DNA of 64,000 nt from Agrilactobacillus fermenti (GTDB taxonomy: Bacteria > Bacillota > Bacilli > Lactobacillales > Lactobacillaceae): positions 1 to 64,000 of the forward strand of contig NZ_JACGCJ010000014.1 in assembly GCF_021030645.1 (NCBI RefSeq). The letters run 5' to 3'. Made by a program: the position numbers and the translations under genes. The notes beneath the pieces are model-generated. The model searched no databases. It had not been told where the DNA came from and saw only the letters and a program-made list of their open reading frames with translations. This document shows, one piece after another, positions 17,017 to 25,983 of this stretch (position 1 is its first letter; each line of letters starts with the position of its first letter).

Positions 17017-17580
17017 CTACTTAAAATAAGCCTCTAGAAATTCAGTCAGACCATCTTGATCATTTGTCAATGTGTGCCGTGTCACTGCCTGTCGCACAGC
17101 CTGGACAGCATTGCCCATGGCGACACCAATACCGGCTGTCTTTAACATTTCTAAGTCATTTTCTTCATCACCAAAAGCAATCACATTAGCTAGTGGTAAG
17201 TCATAGAATTGGCTTGCTGCGATAATGCCAGTAGCCTTAGAAACGCCTGAAGGCATTAATTCTAACAATTCCCGACGAGAACGGGTCACGCGAAATAAAT
17301 CACTATGAATTTGCCGCGCGAGATGGTTAATTATCTTAGGTTGATTTGCAATCGCAACTTTATATATTGGTACTTCCAGCTGTAAGTTCGCCACAGGTAC
17401 ATGGTGAAAATTCAGCGACCAACCAGCAAATTTAGGATAATCAGAGATACCAAAATCATTCAATGAATAGACATCATGAATCGAAATTAAATCAAATGGT
17501 ACTTTGAGTTTGGCGTATAGCTTCATGATGTCAGCAATTGCCCGCACATCAAAGGCAACCATATATTGGCTTAAATCCAA
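17017..17580 (-). CDS. Truncated HAD-superfamily (Cof-type) hydrolase
   Basis: 187 residues corresponding to the cap and C-terminal core of Cof-type phosphatases, whose usual length is about 270. SGVSKATGI contains the motif III Lys, and VIAFGDEENDLEMLKTAG is motif IV with its acidic residues. The N-terminal motif I (DxDGT) with the nucleophilic Asp is absent, so phosphatase activity is unlikely. The TTG at 17580 nevertheless has AAGGAAG upstream and follows the lactonase stop by 14 bp, so it is translated as the last gene of the PTS operon. It is probably a deletion remnant; a cap-only regulatory role is possible but unsupported. Confidence 0.7.
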   Translation of the reverse strand: MDLSQYMVAFDVRAIADIMKLYAKLKVPFDLISIHDVYSLNDFGISDYPKFAGWSLNFHHVPVANLQLEVPIYKVAIANQPKIINHLARQIHSDLFRVTRSRRELLELMPSGVSKATGIIAASQFYDLPLANVIAFGDEENDLEMLKTAGIGVAMGNAVQAVRQAVTRHTLTNDQDGLTEFLEAYFK

Positions 17581-17594
17581 ATAAATTCACTTCC

Positions 17595-18674
17595 TTAGAG
17601 AAATGCGGGATAAGGCATATCTGGCTGATCAGTGAAACGATCTTCGAATCCCCGCGGATACCTGTAATACCGTTCTGAACCTTGGTTTGGCCAATCATAA
17701 GCACCACCCGGTAATAAAATATAAGGCTTAAAATGATAAGCATAATACTGGATGCGCCGCTGCCAAAGATCAACAATTTCAGTGGGATCACCCAATGTAT
17801 TAGACCAAACATCCCAGTGCATTGGTAGAACTACTTTACAATTTAAAGCTTCAGCAGCACGAAGAATGTCGACTGATGTCATCTTATCTTGAACGCCAAT
17901 CGGATTTTCTGCATAAGCTAAAATGGCAATATCAATCGTCTGCGTGCGGCCTATCTTGGCAAAATTCACAGAGAAGTGCGAATCGCCAGCATGATAGATA
18001 TTGCCAGCGGACGTTTTAATCAAATAACTGACCGCTCTCAAATCCATATCGGGAACCTGTTGAGTCCCATTATCAGCTAACCCTACGGCATCTGTAATCA
18101 AAACCGTTCGATCATAGGATTCTAATACATCAATCTCACAATCTTTGATATGAATCACATCTCCTGGGCGAACCACTCGAGTTCTTGCCTTTGGTACGCC
18201 CCACGCCAACCACTGATTGACCACCGCTTGCGGGCCAATAAAAGGGACGTCATCTGGACAGTTTTTCAATATGGCGGCAGCAACGAATTTATCCAAATGA
18301 TCATGATGAAAGTGCGTCACCAGCAAAGCATCTAATTGCTTAATGGCAAAAGGATCGATCACCTGAGGTGTCAGCCGTAAATTAGGTTGAATCTTACGGG
18401 CACCAAGCATGCGATGCCACTGATGGTTATCAGACATATCCGGTAAATCATGCGTCTGTTTACCTGTCCCTGACCACAAATCAATCGCGATATTCACAGC
18501 GGAATCCGTCTTTAGCCAAATACCCATATTATTTAACCACCAAAGCCGAACATGTTTTGGTGGCACAACAGCGGCTTCAATCGATTCATTTAACCAAGTG
18601 CCCCACTCTGGAAAAGTTGTCCTGAGCCAATCGTCACGACTTAGTGCAGAAACCTTCTTCTCATTCGTGGTCAT
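17595..18674 (-). CDS. ulaG: UlaG-like L-ascorbate-6-phosphate lactonase
   Basis: A 359-residue metallo-beta-lactamase-fold enzyme, very close in length to E. coli UlaG (354). The metal motif LVTHFHHDHLDKF is present, with later His (YHAGDSHFS) and PMHWDVW. It would open the lactone of ascorbate-6-phosphate made by the PTS encoded just upstream. RDDWLRTTFPEWGTWLNE at the N terminus also matches UlaG. It is 13 bp downstream of the IIB gene. No UlaD, UlaE or UlaF is in the window, so later steps must be encoded elsewhere or the sugar differs. Confidence 0.85.
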   Translation of the reverse strand: MTTNEKKVSALSRDDWLRTTFPEWGTWLNESIEAAVVPPKHVRLWWLNNMGIWLKTDSAVNIAIDLWSGTGKQTHDLPDMSDNHQWHRMLGARKIQPNLRLTPQVIDPFAIKQLDALLVTHFHHDHLDKFVAAAILKNCPDDVPFIGPQAVVNQWLAWGVPKARTRVVRPGDVIHIKDCEIDVLESYDRTVLITDAVGLADNGTQQVPDMDLRAVSYLIKTSAGNIYHAGDSHFSVNFAKIGRTQTIDIAILAYAENPIGVQDKMTSVDILRAAEALNCKVVLPMHWDVWSNTLGDPTEIVDLWQRRIQYYAYHFKPYILLPGGAYDWPNQGSERYYRYPRGFEDRFTDQPDMPYPAFL

Positions 18675-18687
18675 AAGCTAAACGCCT

Positions 18688-18975
18688 CTATTTCCCAAGA
18701 TCATTCATTTTTTTATCTAGGTTTGCTTTAATGTCATCTTTATCAATGAAATTATCTAATACAATCGTCTTATCTCTAATGTCATCAGGAAATTGATCAA
18801 ATAATTCATGCGTCGTGACGTAAATATCAGCTGGTGCACTAGTCACACTGCCTAGATCCACTGTTTCGACTTCAGCATCAGCATCACGATTTTCATCACT
18901 CAAAATACTTTCAATATTCATCTTAGCAATCACACTAGAACCGACACCAAAACCACAAACTGCAACAATTTTCAT
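18688..18975 (-). CDS. ulaB: PTS ascorbate-type IIB component
   Basis: A 95-residue cytosolic phosphotransfer protein. The N-terminal MKIVAVCGFGVGSSVIAKMN contains the phosphorylated Cys in the P-loop typical of lactose/ascorbate-type IIB. The frame is open to 18990, but GGAGG lies at correct distance from the internal ATG at 18975. It accepts phosphate from IIA and passes it to the sugar during transport by IIC. Confidence 0.85.
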   Translation of the reverse strand: MKIVAVCGFGVGSSVIAKMNIESILSDENRDADAEVETVDLGSVTSAPADIYVTTHELFDQFPDDIRDKTIVLDNFIDKDDIKANLDKKMNDLGK

Positions 18976-19015
18976 TATAAAAACCTCCATTTTTTTTGTA
19001 ATCCATGAATTAAAA

Positions 19016-20320
19016 CTAAAAACCTAATAATACTCGAACTAACTTCAACAAGTACATGATTGGCGTCCAAACCAAGGCATAGTCAATATTGGACCAAGTC
19101 AAGCCACTGCCATAGACTGCACCGGTCAGAGGATAGAATAAAATAACAGCTGCCGACGAGATCATACCAGTGAATAGACCAGCAAATAATGCGCCACGCC
19201 AACCGCCGGCTTTGTTACCAAAGACCCCCATCACATTCCCATCAAAGTACATAATGATTGGTGACGGGAAAACAATGACTGGTGATTTAAAAGCAATGGT
19301 TAAAAAGGTAACGGCAATTGCCCCAATTGTAGAGCCTAGAAAACCAAACATCCCACCCATCGGTGAATAAGGGAAAAATGTCGGTGCATCTAAGGCCGGT
19401 ACTGAACCAGGCAAGAATTTATCAGAAATCCCCTTGAATGCAGGAACGATCGAACCAATAAACATCCGAACACCAGATAATAGAATCACAATACCAGCAG
19501 TAAATTGGAAACCTTGCAGAATTAGCCAAATGACCCAATTGGTAGAACCAGCTAATTGCCCAATACCTTTTCCACCCACAGCTAAGCCAATACTGACAAA
19601 GATAAGCGGCATTAGGAAAAACAGAACAATGGTGCTATCCCGAAACATAGACGCCCATTTAGGTAATTTCATATGGTCAGCATCTTGATTGGGATCAGAA
19701 CTGCCAAACCATTTACCAATAAAGTGTGCTAAGACAGAACCCACTTGATCCATAAAACCTAAAGTGATCATATCTTTGGTCCAAGCTCGTGCTAATTTAC
19801 GCGTAATAGCTGGCGAATAAGTGTAGTACAGGGCATTTAACAATGTCCCCACAATAACAGTCCAAAGATTATTTGCATGTAGCACGATCGGCAAAGTCAC
19901 CGCCATAAAGGCCGCATGGTAAAGCATCAAATGAGCTGTTAAATAAACGTTTTTAAAATCTCGTCCAGGCGTGAGCCGAACTAATAATAAATGCACGAAA
20001 AAAGCTAATAAGAAAATCATGACGGCATTGCGGGCGATACTATCAAATCGTAAAACCACGCCAAAGACAGCATCATTAGTCGGTAGAACACCTTTTACAT
20101 GTAAGGCACTGTTTAGCTTTTGAACCACTGGCGATAGCGAATTAATTAAAATTCCAGCGCCGGCACCTAAAATGGTGATACCAATAACGGTTTTAACAAC
20201 GCCATCAATGACTTGGGGTAATTTCTTCCGCTGAATCAATAATCCAAGTAAGGCGATGATCCCTAAAAAGATAGTCTGGTTACTTAAGATCTGAAAGACA
20301 ATAAAGTTAATGACCTTCAT
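19016..20320 (-). CDS. ulaA: PTS ascorbate-type IIC permease (UlaA/SgaT family)
   Basis: About 434 residues with ten or more helices; ILSNQTIFLGIIALLGLLIQ and GVVKTVIGITILGAGAGILI are typical of the UlaA/SgaT fold, as is FDGNVMGVFGNKAGG. It forms the channel domain for an ascorbate-like sugar. GGAGGGGCGAAAG precedes the ATG at 20320, which overlaps the end of the IIA gene (stop at 20307), indicating translational coupling. Confidence 0.87.
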   Translation of the reverse strand: MKVINFIVFQILSNQTIFLGIIALLGLLIQRKKLPQVIDGVVKTVIGITILGAGAGILINSLSPVVQKLNSALHVKGVLPTNDAVFGVVLRFDSIARNAVMIFLLAFFVHLLLVRLTPGRDFKNVYLTAHLMLYHAAFMAVTLPIVLHANNLWTVIVGTLLNALYYTYSPAITRKLARAWTKDMITLGFMDQVGSVLAHFIGKWFGSSDPNQDADHMKLPKWASMFRDSTIVLFFLMPLIFVSIGLAVGGKGIGQLAGSTNWVIWLILQGFQFTAGIVILLSGVRMFIGSIVPAFKGISDKFLPGSVPALDAPTFFPYSPMGGMFGFLGSTIGAIAVTFLTIAFKSPVIVFPSPIIMYFDGNVMGVFGNKAGGWRGALFAGLFTGMISSAAVILFYPLTGAVYGSGLTWSNIDYALVWTPIMYLLKLVRVLLGF

Positions 20321-20777
20321 CTTTCGCCCCTCCATTGATCAATTGCACAATTCTCTCGATATCATTGTCTGTCTTGGCCGCTCTTAAAATCTGTAAGTTT
20401 TCTGACACGCCTAAAAATTGCACTAACTTTTGTAATAAGGCCAAATGGGCGTCATTACTAGTGGAAGCTAGAATAATCACAATATCCACGGGATCATTAG
20501 TTTGACTACCAAATTTGACTGGTTCAGCCAATGTGGTAATGCTAAAGCCTGTCTGCAAAACGCTGCCATCTGGACGCGAGTGACCCAATGCAATCCCAGG
20601 TGCAATCACAATATAAGGCCCCAATTCTTGTACCCCGGCAATCATTTTATTAATGTATTCGCTTGTAATATACTTATAGGTAACTAGTGGTTGCGCACCA
20701 ACACGTAAAGCATCCTTCCAGTCATCCGTGTGCCGTTGCAATTGGACAAAACGCGGTTCAAACTGTTCTGTTTTCAT
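20307..20777 (-). CDS. ulaC: PTS IIA component (ascorbate/mannitol type)
   Basis: A 156-residue IIA protein of the mannitol/fructose/ascorbate class (PTS_EIIA_2). The phosphorylated residue is His66 in PGIALGHSRP. It takes phosphate from HPr and hands it to IIB. It is the first gene of the operon, with GGGAGG before the ATG. A 28-bp palindrome lies 34 bp upstream. Confidence 0.87.
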   Translation of the reverse strand: MKTEQFEPRFVQLQRHTDDWKDALRVGAQPLVTYKYITSEYINKMIAGVQELGPYIVIAPGIALGHSRPDGSVLQTGFSITTLAEPVKFGSQTNDPVDIVIILASTSNDAHLALLQKLVQFLGVSENLQILRAAKTDNDIERIVQLINGGAKDEGH

Positions 20778-20810
20778 GAGTAACCTCCCTTGAATTAGGT
20801 AGAAATATTA

Positions 20811-20838
20811 TTTCATATATGTGCACAAATATATGAAA
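20811..20838. promoter_or_regulatory. Candidate RpiR operator (28-bp palindrome)
   Basis: Perfect arms TTTCATATAT and ATATATGAAA flank 8 bases, themselves containing GTGCAC. It lies in the divergent interval between the PTS operon and the rpiR-type gene, the expected site for a dimeric SIS-domain regulator. Confidence 0.65.
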
Positions 20839-20914
20839 CTTTTTTACATTTGCATTGTAAGCCTTTTCTAAAAAGATAGCAAGATATTTACTTGCTTTTT
20901 GGAGATGATCCTAT

Positions 20915-21751
20915 ATGCGCGTAGAATCGCGAATCCGTCAACTATTCAGTACTTTTGGCCCAACAAGTCAGATCATTGCCAATTATGTGATTGAAAACCC
21001 AGAAGCATTCGCAACTAAATCCATCAACGAACTGGCTAATGACCTTCAGGTTTCCACGGCATCAATCTCGCGCTTTGCCAAGGCCATTGGGTTTCCTAAT
21101 TTTTCTAAGATGAAAATTGCCCTCTCAAAAGATTCCACTGAAATGAATCAATTTCATCCGATCGTAACGGGAGATACAGCTTTAGATGGTGCCCGCAAAA
21201 CAATTTCAGCTAATATTTCAGCGTTGAACAACACGCTAGACTTCATGAGTGATCCACTCATTGACCAAGCTACCCAGTTGTTACGTTCTGCTGATCATAT
21301 TGGCTTATTTGGATTGGGTAGTTCTAATGTGATTGCTCAAGCGGCTTATCATTCTTTTTTACTATTACCCGTCAATCTGATTTATCAAAATGACTACCAT
21401 ATGCAACTAATGAATGCAAGTTTGCTCACAAAAAAAGATATCGCGATCGTCATTTCCCATACAGGAAATAACGCCGATATCTTAGCTTTAACGGATATTT
21501 TTCAACAGAATCAGGTGCCAATTCTTGCCATTACCAGCTTTCCTACCTCACCATTGGCTCGGTTGGCAGATATCTCGTTTTTCTCCACCTCTGAAGATAC
21601 GAAATACCGACCGGAAGCCCTGATCTCTATGACAGCTCAATTGGGCATCATCGATGTTCTTTATACAGAATTAAATCGGAAATTTGGTGGCAAATCTGCA
21701 CAACGCTTGCGAAAAGTTAGAAGCGCTATTCAGAAGAAACATCGTGGTTGA
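20915..21751 (+). CDS. RpiR-family transcriptional regulator
   Basis: A 278-residue regulator: an N-terminal winged HTH_6 domain (about 1-75, with INELANDLQVSTASISRFAKAIGF) and a C-terminal SIS sugar-phosphate-binding domain (about 105-250, HIGLFGLGSSNVIAQAAYH; IVISHTGNNADILAL). It is divergent from the PTS operon and most likely controls it through the palindrome at 20811-20838 in response to a sugar phosphate. GGAGATGATCCTAT precedes the ATG. Confidence 0.9.
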   Translation: MRVESRIRQLFSTFGPTSQIIANYVIENPEAFATKSINELANDLQVSTASISRFAKAIGFPNFSKMKIALSKDSTEMNQFHPIVTGDTALDGARKTISANISALNNTLDFMSDPLIDQATQLLRSADHIGLFGLGSSNVIAQAAYHSFLLLPVNLIYQNDYHMQLMNASLLTKKDIAIVISHTGNNADILALTDIFQQNQVPILAITSFPTSPLARLADISFFSTSEDTKYRPEALISMTAQLGIIDVLYTELNRKFGGKSAQRLRKVRSAIQKKHRG

Positions 21752-22136
21752 AGTTGAAGATGAAGTAAGAAGAGTATAAGTCAGTAAAATTCTAATTGTT
21801 GGGATAGAAGTTAGAGATAGTTGGCTTTTAGTTCTACACTTTTTTGACGCTTATGGGCGTAATTCCAACAGTACCTTATTCTTTATCAATTTCAAAATGA
21901 AATATAAGAAGGAACGTTATAATTAGTCATCTACGAACTTTTTTGTACACCAATATGATACAATTAAAATAAAACCCCGATTAACGTCAACTCGATAGTC
22001 TTGGTAGTATTGTTTTTATTACCAACATGAGATGCTTTATCTCCTGAGAATGGCGAGCAAATACAAACTATGCTCAGTATTCTTTATGATTAGTCATCAA
22101 AGACATAACTTTTAAAATGATGTTAGGATGATTTCA
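21752..22136. other. Gene-free AT-rich interval
   Basis: I see no convincing ORF, RNA or terminator after the rpiR-type gene. The sequence is AT-rich and lacks recognisable insertion-sequence ends. It may be degraded mobile or gene debris, given the orphan antitoxin and the esterase fragment that follow. Confidence 0.4.
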
Positions 22137-22183
22137 TGGACACGGTTTGGTAGAATCTAACTACTAAGAATAGGACGTGTCCA
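22137..22183. promoter_or_regulatory. Inverted repeat before the orphan antitoxin gene
   Basis: TGGACACG and CGTGTCCA are perfect 8-base arms 31 bases apart. The right arm lies directly before the ATG at 22186 and next to the AGGA. It may be an autoregulatory operator, as MazE/PemI-type antitoxins often bind such repeats, or an RNA fold masking the ribosome site. Confidence 0.4.
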
Positions 22184-22185
22184 AA

Positions 22186-22413
22186 ATGACTGTAAAAATC
22201 CAAAATCTCAACAACACAACGTTTCTGCCCGTTCCCGATTACATCAAACCAATTGCAGCTGAATATAATGTACATCAAAACTCCGATGGGACAATAATTT
22301 ACACCCCGATACACAAGAACCCTTTTCACGATGAGCGGTTCATCAACGCCCATGACCTTACTCAAAAAGAAGCATTCACGAGTAAATTAACTGGCAAGGA
22401 GCTTTTAGAATAA
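22186..22413 (+). CDS. AbrB/PemI-type antitoxin-like protein, orphan
   Basis: A 75-residue protein (MTVKIQNLNNTTFLPVP) with a swapped-hairpin-like N-terminal domain and GTIIYTPIHKNPFHDERF near the middle. This layout is that of lactobacillar MazE/PemI antitoxins, in which the C-terminal acidic segment (here up to TGKELLE) clasps the toxin. No MazF/PemK-type toxin gene follows; the next element is a terminator and an esterase fragment. It is thus an orphan antitoxin, or the toxin was lost. Start chosen at the ATG with AGGA 10 bases upstream. Confidence 0.6.
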   Translation: MTVKIQNLNNTTFLPVPDYIKPIAAEYNVHQNSDGTIIYTPIHKNPFHDERFINAHDLTQKEAFTSKLTGKELLE

Positions 22414-22431
22414 ATCAAATCTTGTATCCCT

Positions 22432-22482
22432 AAAAAAAAAGACCAGCAAAGCTATTTTCCTAGCTCTGTTGGTCTTTTCCTT
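22432..22482. terminator. Terminator, copy 1 (esterase-type)
   Basis: AAAAGACCAGCAAAGCT and AGCTCTGTTGGTCTTTT form a stem around a short loop. It is nearly identical to the terminator at 26306-26345 behind the complete esterase gene, and belongs to the duplicated flank of the rib operon. Confidence 0.8.
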
Positions 22483-22495
22483 TTACCATAAACTA

Positions 22496-22640
22496 TTACC
22501 AAGGTTGCTTAGTGACGGCTTTCTCACCTTGGACTACCCCATTGTCCACAAAGACATTGTAGATTTCTTGACCAAAATAAATGCTGATATTCCAATCAAA
22601 ATATAGATTATTGAGCAAGTGGCCACTCAACATGCTACCT
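22496..22640 (-). pseudogene. 3' fragment of an SGNH esterase gene
   Basis: The minus strand encodes about 47 residues (SGHLLNNLYFDWNISIYFGQ... ending VTKQPW-stop) homologous to the C terminus of the esterase at 26364-27254 (SGGHLLDDFHFNRDSSVYF... VTKRLW). The catalytic Asp-x-x-His region has decayed. Homology continues into the following terminator. It abuts the 3' end of ribH. Confidence 0.8.
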
Positions 22641-22643
22641 AAA

Positions 22644-23108
22644 CTATCCTATCTTTTTCTGCACATCAATCATTTCCAATACACCTATTGCACATTCACT
22701 GCCTTTATTACCAACTTTACCACCTGCACGATTCAAGGCTTGTGCCATATTATTAGTGGTCAAAACGCCAAATAATACTGGAATAGGGCTATTTAAAGAA
22801 ACTTGAGCGACACCACTTGCTGTCTCACTACAAACGTAATCAAAGTGAGTAGTCTCCCCACGTACAATTGCGCCCAACGTGATAATACCATCAAATTCAG
22901 GCTTTTGACTTATCAATCTAGTAATTCGAGGAATCTCAAACGCACCCGGTACCCAGACAACGGTAATATCAGTTTCCGCCACACCACACTGCTGTAACGT
23001 ATCCATCGCACCATCCAATAGGCGGCGTGTTACCAATTCATTAAATTTTGCCACCACAATAGCGATGTGCTTACCCTGTCCATTGATTAATCCTTTGATC
23101 TTGCCCAT
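22644..23108 (-). CDS. ribH: 6,7-dimethyl-8-ribityllumazine synthase
   Basis: A 154-residue enzyme condensing 5-amino-6-ribitylaminouracil with 3,4-dihydroxybutanone 4-phosphate to lumazine, the penultimate riboflavin step. IVVAKFNELVTRRLLDGA, WVPGAFEIP and LGAIVRGETTHFDYVCSE are diagnostic; His88 is the catalytic His. Last gene of the operon; its ATG overlaps the ribBA stop (TAATG), so translation is coupled. Confidence 0.97.
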   Translation of the reverse strand: MGKIKGLINGQGKHIAIVVAKFNELVTRRLLDGAMDTLQQCGVAETDITVVWVPGAFEIPRITRLISQKPEFDGIITLGAIVRGETTHFDYVCSETASGVAQVSLNSPIPVLFGVLTTNNMAQALNRAGGKVGNKGSECAIGVLEMIDVQKKIG

Positions 23109-24328
23109 TAGTTAACCTCCTTTAGTAGATGATGCATTTTATGTTTCTTTGTCGCTAAGTAAGAGATATTTTCAGGCAAAGCTGAGACCTCAATTGGCAC
23201 CCGCCGAACGATTTTGATACCCAATTGTTCAAGTTGTTGAACCTTGTCCGGGTTATTTGTCATTAATGCAATTTGGCTCACCTGTTTTTGATATAAAATT
23301 GCAGCTACCAAACCATAATCACGCTCATCTGGTTTAAATCCTAAATGGACATTTGCTTCAACAGTATCCATACCGGCTTCTTGCAATTTATAAGCCTTTA
23401 GTTTATTAGCCAGACCAATACCGCGTCCTTCTTGCCGCAAATAAATCACCGCCCCACGACCAGCGGCTTCTATCTGTTGAAGAGACTTAGACAGTTGTTC
23501 TCCACAATCACAGCGCTTGGAACCAAAAATATCTCCCGTAAGACATTCAGAATGCACACGCAACAATAATGGTTCAGTCTCATTAAGCTCACCTTTGGAA
23601 ATCAACAAAGTTGGCTCACTACCATCCTTTGTATCAAACGCCTCCAGCTGAAAGTCGCCATATTTCGTCGGTAATTGGACTTTTGTAATCGTGTCTAGCA
23701 CGTCCACGGATTTCATGTAGCGATATAGCTTGATATCCTCAATTGTAAGAAAAGGTGTTTGTATCCCCTCAGCAAAGGATTTCAAATCCCGGCGACGGGC
23801 CATCGTACCGTCCCTTTTAAGTATCTCTGTGATAAAAGCAATCGGATGGGCATCAGCTATTTTTGCCAAGTCGACGGCAGCTTCTGTATGCCCCTCTCGT
23901 TCTAGCACACCACGATCTTTAGCAACAATGGGAAAAACGTGCCCAGGGTGATAAAAATCAGTTGCCACTGTGTCTGGATTTGCTAGTTGTTGGATTGTCA
24001 TTGCCCGATCAAAGGCTGATATACCCGTACTAGTAGTTTTGGCATCCACACTTGTAAAAAATGCTGTTCCAAATGCATCTGTGGCATGGCTGACCATAGG
24101 TTGTAGTTGTAATCGAGCCGCAATTTCAGCACTCATAGGCACACACAGCAGGCCTCTAGCTTTAGTAATCATAGTATTTACAGCTTCTGGCGTCACATAA
24201 TCAGCTAAACCAATCATGTCCCCCTCTGCTTCCCGTTGTTCAGAATCTGCGACAATCACTAACTTACCTTGCTTTAAAACATCTATAGCATTCTCAACAC
24301 GTTGAATAATATCGTTTTTAACCTGCAT
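23108..24328 (-). CDS. ribBA: Bifunctional DHBP synthase / GTP cyclohydrolase II
   Basis: 406 residues. The N-terminal RibB domain (about 1-205, REAEGDMIGLADYV; ARGLLCVPMS; FYHPGHVFPI) makes dihydroxybutanone phosphate from ribulose 5-phosphate. The C-terminal RibA domain (SECLTGDIFGSKRCDCGEQL with the zinc Cys residues; LRQEGRGIGLANK) opens GTP. The frame begins at 24349, but AGGAGTTTGAGACAG precedes the ATG at 24328, just after the ribE stop. Confidence 0.96.
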   Translation of the reverse strand: MQVKNDIIQRVENAIDVLKQGKLVIVADSEQREAEGDMIGLADYVTPEAVNTMITKARGLLCVPMSAEIAARLQLQPMVSHATDAFGTAFFTSVDAKTTSTGISAFDRAMTIQQLANPDTVATDFYHPGHVFPIVAKDRGVLEREGHTEAAVDLAKIADAHPIAFITEILKRDGTMARRRDLKSFAEGIQTPFLTIEDIKLYRYMKSVDVLDTITKVQLPTKYGDFQLEAFDTKDGSEPTLLISKGELNETEPLLLRVHSECLTGDIFGSKRCDCGEQLSKSLQQIEAAGRGAVIYLRQEGRGIGLANKLKAYKLQEAGMDTVEANVHLGFKPDERDYGLVAAILYQKQVSQIALMTNNPDKVQQLEQLGIKIVRRVPIEVSALPENISYLATKKHKMHHLLKEVN

Positions 24329-24333
24329 CTGTC

Positions 24334-24924
24334 TCAAACTCCTTTGCATGTAAAAATATATTTCCCGAGGATATCTGTCTCAATATTGACTTGATTCCCT
24401 ATTTGCAGATCACCTAGAGTTGTTTTGATCAATGTATGAGGAATCAGACCGACACTGAAAGTTGTAGATGTCACATTAGTGATGGTTAAGCTGACACCAG
24501 CCACAGCGATGGACCCTTTCACGACAATTTGTCTTTGATAGTCCATTGGTAGAGCAAATGTTAATACAACTGCATTCTGATCAACTTGCCGCTTGACCAA
24601 TACTGTAATTGTATCCACATGTCCAAGTACAAAATGACCATCTAAGCGAGCACTAGCTTGTAATGCAGGTTCAAGATTTACCTTAGCTCCTATCTGTAGG
24701 TGATTAAAGTTGGTGCGCCGCATTGTCTCCGGCATAACATCCACAGTGAAGTAGTCCTCTTGTATCGCTGTTATTGTGAGACAGACGCCATTGACCGCAA
24801 TGCTATCACCCACCTTGCTGTGCCAAGTTTTAATATATGCTGTTTTCAATCTGATTTTCGCAGTTTCCTTAGTTTTTTCTAAACTGGTCACTCGCCCGAT
24901 CGTTTGTATGATACCTGTAAACAT
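24334..24924 (-). CDS. ribE: Riboflavin synthase alpha subunit
   Basis: 196 residues with two repeated beta-barrel lumazine-binding domains. MFTGIIQTIGRV and SIAVNGVCLTI mark the first, HFVLGHVDTI and SIAVAGVSLTI the second. It dismutates two lumazines to riboflavin. AAGGAGAATAGCAA precedes the ATG. The gene starts 56 bp inside the 3' end of ribD, an unusually long overlap that couples translation. Confidence 0.96.
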   Translation of the reverse strand: MFTGIIQTIGRVTSLEKTKETAKIRLKTAYIKTWHSKVGDSIAVNGVCLTITAIQEDYFTVDVMPETMRRTNFNHLQIGAKVNLEPALQASARLDGHFVLGHVDTITVLVKRQVDQNAVVLTFALPMDYQRQIVVKGSIAVAGVSLTITNVTSTTFSVGLIPHTLIKTTLGDLQIGNQVNIETDILGKYIFTCKGV

Positions 24925-25969
24925 TTGCTATTCTCCTTAAATCAAATCTTGTATCTCCATCAAGAAATTGCCGTTTTACTAATTTGAATCCTTGCGTAAT
25001 GACATTATCTAGCCCAGTAATTGCGGGCAACCCACTACCAAAGATCAAAGGTGCAACATAAATCACTAATGCATCAACTAATCCTGCAGCCAGAAATTTA
25101 GCCTGAACATGGCTGCCACCTTCTATCAACAGTGACTGAACCCCACGTAAATAAAGAATCTTCATAATCTCATTCGGCTCCCATCGATGACTAGCCAACA
25201 CAGTCACAAAGTCTGGCCAATGCTGCTTGGTTTCATGTCGGCTTAAAATCAAAATCGGAGTAGCAGTAGCAAAAAGGCGACTTTGGTGGTCAATTTGATC
25301 AGCGTCGTTGACTACAACCACGCGTAAAGGTGGAAAATCAACCACATTCTCTCGTATCGTCAGCTCAGGGTCATCGATTTTTAATGTCTGCTCTCCCACC
25401 AAAATAGCTTGGTTCTGTCGCCGCAAGTGTTGGCTATCATAATAAGCTTTCTTCCCTGTTAATAAACTGCGCTGCCCTTTCATCCCATTGGTTTTTCCAT
25501 CTAAGGTCATAGCATATTTCAAAGTAACAAAAGGACGTTTCTGCCGGTAAAAAAAATTATAAGTATCATTCAAACCACCGGTATCGCCGAGACAATCTAT
25601 TTCAATGCCAGCTGCACTTAGTATTTCCATACCTTTACCAGCTACGAGCGGATTAGGATCCCGCTGGCCAATCACCACCCGACGAACGCCGACTTCGACG
25701 AGTTTGTGCGCACATGGTGGTGTTTTTCCATAGTGACTGCAAGGCTCTAAAGTGACATACATGGTAGCCCCGTGCGCCTGTGTTAGTGTTGATAATTGAT
25801 TGAGCGCATCCACCTCCGCGTGTTTTTCACCAAAGCGATGATGATAGCCAGTTGCAAGAATCTGGTCATCTTTCACAAGTACGGCGCCTACTAGTGGATT
25901 CTTCCAAGTTTGACCAGCACCTTTTCGTGCCACTTGCCAAGCCAATTGCATATAAGCTCTATCGTTCAT
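24869..25969 (-). CDS. ribD: Bifunctional riboflavin deaminase/reductase
   Basis: 366 residues. The N-terminal deaminase domain (about 1-145) has the zinc motif HAEVDAL and EPCSHYGKTPPC; the C-terminal domain (FVTLKYAMTLDGKT onward) is the 5-amino-6-ribosylamino-uracil phosphate reductase. The frame extends to 26014, but the ATG at 25969 has GAGGTGAAAATT upstream. First gene of the operon, preceded by the terminator and FMN riboswitch. Confidence 0.96.
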   Translation of the reverse strand: MNDRAYMQLAWQVARKGAGQTWKNPLVGAVLVKDDQILATGYHHRFGEKHAEVDALNQLSTLTQAHGATMYVTLEPCSHYGKTPPCAHKLVEVGVRRVVIGQRDPNPLVAGKGMEILSAAGIEIDCLGDTGGLNDTYNFFYRQKRPFVTLKYAMTLDGKTNGMKGQRSLLTGKKAYYDSQHLRRQNQAILVGEQTLKIDDPELTIRENVVDFPPLRVVVVNDADQIDHQSRLFATATPILILSRHETKQHWPDFVTVLASHRWEPNEIMKILYLRGVQSLLIEGGSHVQAKFLAAGLVDALVIYVAPLIFGSGLPAITGLDNVITQGFKLVKRQFLDGDTRFDLRRIANVYRYHTNDRASDQFRKN

Positions 25970-25983
25970 AATTTTCACCTCAC

